Shown one piece after another: positions 1 to 5,531 of a DNA stretch of 6,547 nt. The stretch covers positions 1 to 6,547 of the forward strand of contig JASHSE010000367.1 of NCBI GenBank assembly GCA_030036975.1, in the 5' to 3' direction. Each line of letters opens with the position of its first letter. Positions within the stretch are counted from its first letter, which is position 1. The DNA comes from Xanthobacteraceae bacterium (GTDB lineage: Bacteria > Pseudomonadota > Alphaproteobacteria > Rhizobiales > Xanthobacteraceae). Below the pieces are notes generated by a model. That model made no database searches, had not been told where the DNA came from, and saw only the letters and a program-made list of their open reading frames with translations. Position numbers and translations under genes: made by a program.

Positions 1-621
1 ATTTTCGACGAAGGCGCGAAACGCGTCCTGCACGGCATCGAAAGTTTTGAAGTGGTCGAGATGCTCGGGATCGACATTGGTGACCACGGCGATGTCGGCC
101 GGTAGCCTGAGAAACGTGCCGTCGGACTCATCGGCCTCAACCACCATCCAGTCGCCGGCGCCAAGCCGTGCATTGGTGCCGTAGGCATTGATGATGCCGC
201 CGTTGATCACGGTCGGATCGAAACCGCCGGCGTCGAGCAGCGCCGCCACCATGGACGTTGTCGTCGTCTTGCCATGCGTTCCGGCAATGGCGATGCAGCT
301 TTTCAGGCGCATCAACTCCGCCAGCATTTCGGCGCGGCGCACCACCGGCAGGCGCTGCGCGCGCGCGGCGACGAGTTCCGGATTGTCGCGCTTGATCGCC
401 GACGAAACCACCACGACCCGGGCGCCGCCCAAATTTTCCGCCGCGTGGCCGATCGCGATGGTGACGCCGAGCGCGCGCAATCGCTTGACGTTGGCGCCCT
501 CGGCCTGGTCGGAGCCCTGCACCGTATAGCCGAGATTGACCAGCACCTCGGCAATGCCGCTCATGCCGATGCCGCCGATGCCGACGAAATGCACCGGCCC
601 GATGTCGCGCGGCAACTTCAT
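1..621 (-). CDS. murC: UDP-N-acetylmuramate--L-alanine ligase MurC (3' end cut by window)
   Basis: Cytoplasmic ATP-dependent Mur ligase that adds L-alanine to UDP-MurNAc, the first amino acid of the wall peptide. The first 207 codons are present and the frame stays open to base 1; the family is about 460-480 residues, so roughly the C-terminal half lies outside. Visible order: N-terminal Rossmann-type UDP-binding domain with HFVGIGGIGMSG (residues 11-22), the ATP P-loop GTHGKTTTT (114-122), the NGG motif (140-142), EADESD (162-167, catalytic Glu) and NVDPEHLDHF (182-191). These are the hallmark MurC motifs, and the His in the P-loop separates MurC from MurD and MurF. The ATG at 619-621 is chosen because the fold starts directly after it and GGAG lies 5 bases upstream (complement of 627-630). 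It follows murG by 29 bases on the same strand, so it is probably co-transcribed with ftsW-murG. No defect is seen in the visible part. Confidence 0.97.
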   Translation of the reverse strand, partial: MKLPRDIGPVHFVGIGGIGMSGIAEVLVNLGYTVQGSDQAEGANVKRLRALGVTIAIGHAAENLGGARVVVVSSAIKRDNPELVAARAQRLPVVRRAEMLAELMRLKSCIAIAGTHGKTTTTSMVAALLDAGGFDPTVINGGIINAYGTNARLGAGDWMVVEADESDGTFLRLPADIAVVTNVDPEHLDHFKTFDAVQDAFRAFVEN

Positions 622-650
622 GGCAACTCCCAGTTTGACGCGGCCGCAAC

Positions 651-1769
651 CTACTTGGTCGCGCCTGTCCTTGCCACCGCCAAGACGAGGTCGGCGAGGC
701 GGTCGGCGGCGTCAAGCCGGCCGAGCGACCGGGCCGCCTGGGCCATTGCGGCAAGCCGCGCCGGCGCGGCGGCAAGCGCTGCGATCGCGGCGGCGAGCCG
801 CACCGGCGTGAACGCATCCTGGACGATGCGGACAGCGCCGCCTGATTGTTCCAATACGCCGGCATTGGCGAATTGATCTTGGTCGAGCGCATGCGGTAAC
901 GGCACCAGGATGGCCGGCCGGCCGATCGCAGCCAATTCGGCGACGGTCGAGGCGCCGGCGCGCGCCACAACCAAGTGGCTCGCCGCCATGCGGGCGGGCA
1001 GATCGGCGAAGAACGGCGCCACCTCGGCCGCGACCGAAGCTGCGGCGAAAGCCGCGCGCACCCGCGCCACATCCTCCTCGCGCGCTTGCTGAATGACCGA
1101 AAGGCGCGCGCGCAGTTCGCCTTGCAGCAACGCGATCGCCGGCGGGACGACATCGGCCAAGACGCGCGCCCCCTGGCTGCCGCCAAAGATAAGGAGTCGC
1201 AGCGGCCCGCTGGCATCCGGATAAGGGCTCGACGCGGCGGCTGCGACGGCCGGCCGGACTGGATTGCCGGTGAGTGTTGCCTTCGCCGCCAAAGCCGGCG
1301 CGTCGCCAAACAGGTTTGGAAACGTCGTGGCGATTGCGGTCACGCTCGGCGCCAAAAACCGATTGGCGCGGCCGATCACCGCGTTGGCGTCGTGAACGAG
1401 GCTCGGCACGCCGCGCCAAGCCGCCGCAAGGACCGGCGGGATGGTCGGGTAGCCACCAAAGCCGATGACGGCGGCAGGCTCGATCCGGCCGATCAGAGCG
1501 TGGGCCTGATAAAGGCCGAGCCCGAGAAGCGCCAAGGTCCGGGCGACCGCGACCGGATTGCGGCCGCGCAGCGTCGCGCTCGCCACGACGTGGATGGCAT
1601 CCTCGGCGAAGGCGCCGCCGTAACGCGCCGCGCGCCGATCGGTGACGAGATGAACCGCAATGCCGCGCCGGATCAGCGCGGCCGCCAGCGCCTCGGCCGG
1701 GAACAGATGGCCGCCCGTTCCGCCGGCCGCGACCAGGACCGGGGCCGCGCCCGGGCCTGCGGCCTGCAT
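651..1769 (-). CDS. murG: UDP-GlcNAc--lipid I N-acetylglucosaminyltransferase MurG
   Basis: Peripheral inner-membrane GT-B glycosyltransferase that transfers GlcNAc from UDP-GlcNAc to lipid I, producing lipid II on the cytoplasmic face. Complete at 372 residues, normal for the family. Visible motifs: the Gly-rich loop GGTGGH (16-21) in the N-terminal acceptor domain, GFGGYPT (103-109), HDANAVIGRANR (126-137), the second Gly-rich loop GGSQGA (196-201), and the C-terminal UDP-GlcNAc site AGASTVAELAAIGRP (271-285, conserved Glu 278) followed by PLPHALDQDQFANA (290-303). In E. coli the third motif reads HEQN, so HDAN here is a mild variant. The start ATG overlaps the ftsW stop by one base (TGATG), and GGAAG (complement of 1779-1783) lies 9 bases upstream within ftsW, which points to translational coupling. 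Stop is TAG at 651-653. Confidence 0.97.
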   Translation of the reverse strand: MQAAGPGAAPVLVAAGGTGGHLFPAEALAAALIRRGIAVHLVTDRRAARYGGAFAEDAIHVVASATLRGRNPVAVARTLALLGLGLYQAHALIGRIEPAAVIGFGGYPTIPPVLAAAWRGVPSLVHDANAVIGRANRFLAPSVTAIATTFPNLFGDAPALAAKATLTGNPVRPAVAAAASSPYPDASGPLRLLIFGGSQGARVLADVVPPAIALLQGELRARLSVIQQAREEDVARVRAAFAAASVAAEVAPFFADLPARMAASHLVVARAGASTVAELAAIGRPAILVPLPHALDQDQFANAGVLEQSGGAVRIVQDAFTPVRLAAAIAALAAAPARLAAMAQAARSLGRLDAADRLADLVLAVARTGATK

Positions 1770-2914
1770 CAGACGGGGCTTCCGGCGATGACGATCTCGC
1801 CGGGCAGTTTGGCGCGCGGCCGCTCGCGCGTGAGCGCCACCAGCATGCCCATGCCGTAGGCCAGTGAAATCAGCGACGAGCCGCCATACGAGATGAACGG
1901 CAGCGTCATTCCCTTGGCGGGCATCAGGTGCAGGTTAACGGCCATGTTGATGGTCGATTGCAAGCCGAACAGGATGGCGAGCCCTGCCGCGGCGAAGCGG
2001 CAGAACGGATCGTCGTTGCGCATGGCCTTGGCCAACGCGCGAATGACGATGAAAGCAAACAGCGCGACCAGAATAAGGCAGAGCACAATGCCGAATTCCT
2101 CGGCGGCGACCGCGAACACGAAATCGGTGTGGCCCTCGGGCAGGATGCGCTTGATGGTGCCCTCGCCCGGACCGCGGCCGAACCAGCCGCCGCGGATGAA
2201 TGATTCGGTGGCGATATCGACATTGAAGGTGTCGCCGGAGGCCGGATCGAGGAAGCCCCGGATGCGCTGCGCCACATGCGGCACGGTGTAGAACGCGGTG
2301 ACGAGGCCGATGCCGGCGGTGGCGGCAAGCCCGATCATCCAGATGAAGCGCATGCCGGCCATGTAGAACAACGCGCCCCAGACCAGTACGATCAGCATGG
2401 TCTGGCCGAAATCCGGTTGCAGCACCAACAGCGCCACGACCAGGATGAGCAGCGCCAGCGCGATCAAATTGGCGGGCATTTCCGGCCGCTTCGCCGATTC
2501 ACCGAACAGCCAGGCGATCAGGATCACGAAGGCCGGTTTTAGAAATTCGGACGGCTGGACGTTGATACCGAGGATCACCAGCCAGCGGCGCGCACCCTTG
2601 ATCTCGGCGCCGAAATGCGGCGTCGCCGCCACGAGAACGAGGCTCACCAGAAAGACGATGAGCGAAACCTGGCGCACCTCGCGCGGCGACAGGAACGAGG
2701 CGGCGATCAGCACGATCGCGGCCGGAACGAGAAACAGCACCTGGCGATCGACGAAATGGAACGGGTCAAGCCCGATGCGCGCGGCAACCGGCGGGCTCGC
2801 CGCCAGGCATAGGATGATGCCGCCGAGCATCAGCGCGACCAGCGCCGCCAGCGTCAGCCGGTCGACCGTCCACCACCATTCGTTAAACGCGGTGCGTTGC
2901 GCGCGCGAGCCCAT
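1769..2914 (-). CDS. ftsW: Septal SEDS peptidoglycan glycosyltransferase FtsW
   Basis: Polytopic inner-membrane SEDS protein that polymerises lipid II at the division site together with the class B PBP FtsI. It shows many hydrophobic membrane segments and the SEDS signatures, numbered from the longest ORF starting at 2962: GAEIKGARRWL (118-128), QPSEFLKP (136-143), QPDFGQT (182-188), GHTDFVFAVAAEEFG (277-291, with Asp 280 matching the essential SEDS aspartate) and PAKGMTLPFISYGGSS (348-363). The frame opens at 2962 (397 aa), but I prefer the ATG at 2912-2914 (381 aa). Relatives as I recall them begin just before the equivalent of EWWWTVDR, a weak GGGA lies 6 bases upstream (complement of 2921-2924), and no Shine-Dalgarno is visible before 2962. 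First gene of a ftsW-murG-murC unit. It is normally preceded by a co-directional murD, but here its upstream neighbour runs the opposite way, so it must have its own promoter. Confidence 0.96.
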   Translation of the reverse strand: MGSRAQRTAFNEWWWTVDRLTLAALVALMLGGIILCLAASPPVAARIGLDPFHFVDRQVLFLVPAAIVLIAASFLSPREVRQVSLIVFLVSLVLVAATPHFGAEIKGARRWLVILGINVQPSEFLKPAFVILIAWLFGESAKRPEMPANLIALALLILVVALLVLQPDFGQTMLIVLVWGALFYMAGMRFIWMIGLAATAGIGLVTAFYTVPHVAQRIRGFLDPASGDTFNVDIATESFIRGGWFGRGPGEGTIKRILPEGHTDFVFAVAAEEFGIVLCLILVALFAFIVIRALAKAMRNDDPFCRFAAAGLAILFGLQSTINMAVNLHLMPAKGMTLPFISYGGSSLISLAYGMGMLVALTRERPRAKLPGEIVIAGSPV

Positions 2915-3001
2915 CAGCCGTCCCAGGCGGAAAAACCTTAGCGTTACACTTGGCACCCGCATGGTTTAAAGGGCATTAATGCGCCGCGAATAGGCGAGGC
3001 A
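2915..3001. promoter_or_regulatory. Divergent ftsW / murD intergenic region
   Basis: This 87-base gap (39 bases if ftsW starts at 2962) separates two divergent genes and is AT-richer than its surroundings in its middle. Because mraY and murD converge on the other side, transcription of ftsW-murG-murC and of murD should both start in or near this gap. It contains a perfect 10-base palindrome GCATTAATGC (2973-2982) and a TTTAAA (2965-2970). The murD ATG is preceded by AGGCGAGG (2992-2999); the AGG at 2992-2994 has a usable 7-base spacing. That some promoter is here follows from gene order; the exact elements are guesses. Confidence 0.55.
2950..2980 (+). promoter_or_regulatory. Candidate sigma-70-type promoter for murD
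   Basis: TTGGCA at 2950-2955 matches the -35 consensus in five of six positions. ATTAAT at 2975-2980 matches the -10 consensus in four of six, with a rather long 19-base spacer. Transcription would start near 2987, giving a leader of about 15 bases before the murD ATG at 3002. The ATTAAT is its own reverse complement, so it could also act as a -10 for ftsW on the minus strand, paired with the poor -35 TTGCCT (complement of 2997-3002) at 16 bases. Pattern match only. Confidence 0.3.
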
Positions 3002-4330
3002 ATGACGGCCTATCGGGATTTTTTTGCCGGCAAACGAGTGATGCTGATGGGGCTGGGCCTGCTCGGCCGCGGCATCGGCGATGCGGCGTTTTTGGCCGGG
3101 CTCGGCGCGGAATTAACCGTCACCGACCGCAAGAACGAAGCTGAGCTTGCCGCGTCGCTTAAGCAGCTCTCCGGCTTTTCGAACATCCGTTACGTGCTCG
3201 GCGCGCACCGCGTCGAAGACTTCCAGCGCGCCGACATGGTCATCAAGGCGGCAGGCGTTCCCCGCGATTCGCCCTACGTCAAAGCGGCGCGCGACGCTGG
3301 CGTCGCTGTCTACATGTCGACCGCACTGTTCGCCAAATTCGCCCGCCAAACCAGCGCGGCCATCGCAGGCGTCACGGGCACCCGCGGCAAATCGACTGTC
3401 ACGCACATGATCCATCACGCGCTCGCCGGCGCGGGCCGGCGCGCGCATCTCGGCGGCAATGTGCGCGGGCTCTCGACGCTTTCGCTTTTGCCGGAAGTGC
3501 GCCGCGGCGATATTGCCGTTCTGGAGCTTGATTCCTGGCAACTGCAGGGCTTTGGCGGTTTGCGCCTGAGCCCCGACGTGGCGGTGTTCACCAATTTGCT
3601 GATGGATCACCTCAATTACTATCCCGACATGGACGCGTATTTCGCCGACAAGGCAAACATCTTCAAATATCAGAAAGCAAACGACACGCTGGTGGTCGGC
3701 GCGCAAATCCTCGACCGCATTTCGGCATCACGGCCGCCGGCGCCGGCCGCCGTGCCAAAAGCCATTGCCGCGGATTGGCAACTGCAAATCAGGGGTGCGC
3801 ACAACCGCGAGAACGCGGCGCTTGCCGCCGCAGCCTTGCGCGCGCTGGGTCTGGCGGAACAGGAGATCCGTTCCGGACTGGAATCGTTTCGCCCGGTCGA
3901 GGGCCGGCTCCAGTTCGTCAGCGAACTGCGCGGCGTCAAAATCTACAACGACAATAATGCGACGACGCCGGACGCGACGGTCGCCGCGCTGCAAGCCTTC
4001 CCCGGCGAGCGCATCGTGCTGATCGCCGGCGGCGCCGACAAAGGCATTCCGCTCGACACGCTCGTCGAAGAAATAAAACAGCGCGCCGGTGCCGTCATTC
4101 TCCTGCCGGGCACCGGCACCGACCGGCTCGCGCCGCAGCTCAATTCTTGCATCAGAGCTGATAATACGGCGCAAGCGTTGGAGAAAGCATTTGCAGAGGC
4201 CCGACCGGGCGACGTGCTGCTGCTCAGCCCGGGCTTCGCCTCATTCGGACTCTTTACCAACGAGTACGAACGCAACGATGCGTTCTTGACGGCGCTGCGG
4301 GAGCTGGAAGGCAATACGAAGTACGGCTGA
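3002..4330 (+). CDS. murD: Atypical MurD-type ligase (UDP-MurNAc-L-Ala--glutamate ligase), inverted in the dcw cluster
   Basis: Cytoplasmic Mur ligase expected to add glutamate to UDP-MurNAc-L-Ala. Complete, 442 residues (E. coli MurD is 438). Domains: N-terminal UDP-binding Rossmann fold with MGLGLLGRG (16-24), central ATPase with P-loop GVTGTRGKST (123-132), ELDSWQLQGF (175-184, Glu 175), MDHLNYY (201-207) and DKANIF (216-221, Lys 217 the likely carbamylated lysine), GAHNREN (265-271), then the C-terminal domain with VEGRLQ (299-304), YNDNNATT (315-322), GGADKG (343-348) and LLSPGFASFGLF (407-418) plus Arg 424. Position between mraY and ftsW fits murD, but the strand is opposite to the cluster. 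Against E. coli MurD the P-loop Asn is Arg, the His of the HR pair is Gly 301, and the Lys of NDSKATN is Asn 319. The segment between the central and C-terminal parts is about 20 residues shorter. I recall such motifs from Patescibacteria-type MurD. Rare codons AGG (3791), ATA (4073) and AGA (4154) hint at transfer. Ligase fold certain, glutamate substrate likely, D- versus L-isomer not proven. Confidence 0.88.
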   Translation: MTAYRDFFAGKRVMLMGLGLLGRGIGDAAFLAGLGAELTVTDRKNEAELAASLKQLSGFSNIRYVLGAHRVEDFQRADMVIKAAGVPRDSPYVKAARDAGVAVYMSTALFAKFARQTSAAIAGVTGTRGKSTVTHMIHHALAGAGRRAHLGGNVRGLSTLSLLPEVRRGDIAVLELDSWQLQGFGGLRLSPDVAVFTNLLMDHLNYYPDMDAYFADKANIFKYQKANDTLVVGAQILDRISASRPPAPAAVPKAIAADWQLQIRGAHNRENAALAAAALRALGLAEQEIRSGLESFRPVEGRLQFVSELRGVKIYNDNNATTPDATVAALQAFPGERIVLIAGGADKGIPLDTLVEEIKQRAGAVILLPGTGTDRLAPQLNSCIRADNTAQALEKAFAEARPGDVLLLSPGFASFGLFTNEYERNDAFLTALRELEGNTKYG

Positions 4331-4348
4331 ACGTTTCCACTTCCGCTC

Positions 4349-4369
4349 GTCCCCGCGAAAAGCGGGGAC
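4349..4369. repeat. Hairpin 1 of the composite repeat
   Basis: Perfect inverted repeat GTCCCCGC (4349-4356), loop GAAAA, GCGGGGAC (4362-4369). The eight-base-pair stem is mostly G-C and lies 18 bases after the murD stop. It is a likely stable RNA structure at the 3' end of the murD transcript. Confidence 0.8.
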
Positions 4370-4380
4370 CCCAGTGCTGG

Positions 4381-4400
4381 ATTCCCGCTTTCGCGGGAAT
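4381..4400. repeat. Hairpin 2 of the composite repeat
   Basis: Perfect inverted repeat ATTCCCGC (4381-4388), loop TTTC, GCGGGAAT (4393-4400). It ends 29 bases beyond the mraY stop codon on the mraY strand. It is the same sequence type as hairpin 1, in the opposite orientation, with A-T replacing G-C at the outer part of the stem. Confidence 0.8.
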
Positions 4401-4429
4401 GAGCGAAGAATTAAGACCGACGCGCACCC

Positions 4430-5527
4430 TCACCGCAATTTCAGCGTCGACAGCCCGGCGAGCGCCAGCACCACGGCGACGATCCAGAAGCGGATGACGA
4501 TCTGCGGTTCGGTCCAGCCGAGCTGCTCGAAATGGTGATGGATCGGCGCCATCTTGAAGATGCGCTTGCCGGTAAGCTTGAACGACGCCACCTGCACGAT
4601 CACCGAGACCGCTTCCAGAACGAACAGGCCGCCGATCACCGCCAGCACGATCTCGTGCTTGGTGGCGACCGCCACGGTGCCGATCATGCCGCCGAGCGCC
4701 AGCGAGCCGGTATCGCCCATGAAGATCGAAGCCGGCGGCGCGTTGAACCACAAAAAGCCCAGGCCGGCGCCGACCACCGCGCCGCACAGCACCGCAAGCT
4801 CGCCAGTACCGGCGACGTAATGGATCTGCAGATAATCGGCGAACACGGTGTTGCCGCACAGATAGGCAATCAGGCCGAAGCTCGCGGTGGCGATCATGAC
4901 CGGCACGATGGCAAGCCCGTCGAGCCCGTCCGTGAGGTTCACCGCGTTGCCGGCGCCGACGATGATGAACATGCCGAACACCACGAAGAACCAACCGAGG
5001 TCGAGCACCAGCTCCTTGAAGAACGGAAACGCCAACGAGGTGCCGAAATGCGGCATTGCCGGCAGGTGCACGAGCCTGACCATGATGAAGCAGGCGATCC
5101 CGGCAATGATCGCTTCGAGAATGAGGCGCGTGCGGCCGGAAAAGCCGCCGTGCGTCTGCTTGGTGACTTTCAGATAGTCGTCATAGAAGCCGACCAGGCC
5201 GAAGCCGATCGTGACGCCCAGCACCACCCACACGTACGGATTGGCGGGATTGGCCCAGAGCAGCGTCGACACCAGCGTGCCCGACAGGATCATCAGACCG
5301 CCCATGGTGGGCGTGCCGGCTTTGGTGATGATGTGCGATTGCGGGCCGTCGGGCCGGATCGGCTGGCCCTTGCCTTGCAGCAGGCGCAGCCGGTCGATGA
5401 TGGCCGGACCGAACAGAAAGACGAACAGCAGCGCGGTGATGATGGCGCCGCCGGTGCGGAACGTGATGTAGCGGAAAACGTTGAGGACGGAAAGCCTGCC
5501 CGACAGATCGATCAGCCAATACAGCAT
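4430..5527 (-). CDS. mraY: Phospho-N-acetylmuramoyl-pentapeptide-transferase MraY
   Basis: Integral inner-membrane enzyme that transfers phospho-MurNAc-pentapeptide from the UDP-linked precursor to undecaprenyl phosphate, forming lipid I. Complete, 365 residues, typical for proteobacteria, with about ten hydrophobic segments. Diagnostic motifs: GTPTMGGLMI (71-80), the Asp pair in FYDDYLK (114-120), NLTDGLDGLA (197-206), NAPPASIFMGDTGSLALGG (262-280, with active-site Asp 272) and the His-rich loop MAPIHHHFE (326-334). All catalytic acidic residues are present. The ATG at 5525-5527 is four bases after the murF stop; AAGG lies 8 bases upstream inside the murF end (complement of 5536-5539), suggesting coupled translation. 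Its 3' end faces murD on the other strand, so it is the last gene of its unit here, whereas the alphaproteobacterial norm is to continue into murD and ftsW. Confidence 0.98.
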   Translation of the reverse strand: MLYWLIDLSGRLSVLNVFRYITFRTGGAIITALLFVFLFGPAIIDRLRLLQGKGQPIRPDGPQSHIITKAGTPTMGGLMILSGTLVSTLLWANPANPYVWVVLGVTIGFGLVGFYDDYLKVTKQTHGGFSGRTRLILEAIIAGIACFIMVRLVHLPAMPHFGTSLAFPFFKELVLDLGWFFVVFGMFIIVGAGNAVNLTDGLDGLAIVPVMIATASFGLIAYLCGNTVFADYLQIHYVAGTGELAVLCGAVVGAGLGFLWFNAPPASIFMGDTGSLALGGMIGTVAVATKHEIVLAVIGGLFVLEAVSVIVQVASFKLTGKRIFKMAPIHHHFEQLGWTEPQIVIRFWIVAVVLALAGLSTLKLR

Positions 5528-5531
5528 TGCA

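Larger units (their letters stand above)
4344..4405. repeat. Composite palindromic repeat between convergent murD and mraY
   Basis: The 99-base gap between the convergent murD and mraY genes is largely filled by a nested palindrome. Outer arms CGCTC (4344-4348) and GAGCG (4401-4405) are exact complements. Inside are two hairpins and a central CCAG-TG-CTGG (4371-4380). The left and right halves are diverged inverted copies of one another. The core resembles the dispersed CCCGCGAAAGCGGG-type palindromes common in intergenic regions of Hyphomicrobiales, a family statement from memory. It could fold in RNA from either direction and may limit read-through between the two genes. No T-tract follows on either strand, so it is not a classical intrinsic terminator. 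Confidence 0.75.

Noticed and set aside
137..1309. Long minus-strand open frame (390 codons) across the murC/murG junction
   Set aside because: It overlaps both genes in another frame, is extremely rich in Arg, Pro and Ala, and has no recognisable motif. It is a typical high-GC shadow frame.
975..1859. Plus-strand open frame of 294 codons antisense to murG
   Set aside because: It lies opposite a well-supported murG, has Arg/Asp/Gly-rich low-complexity composition and shows no family motif.
2397..2969. Plus-strand open frame of 190 codons antisense to ftsW
   Set aside because: Shadow of the SEDS gene with no domain features. It also covers the likely promoter region.
4349..4400. Classical rho-independent terminators for murD and mraY
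   Set aside because: The hairpins are strong, but neither strand shows the run of T residues that should follow, so they are reported as a palindromic repeat only.
4331..4429. Remnant of a native, minus-strand murD
   Set aside because: The gap holds only the palindrome and short spacers; no translated fragment resembling MurD motifs is seen here or in 2915-3001.
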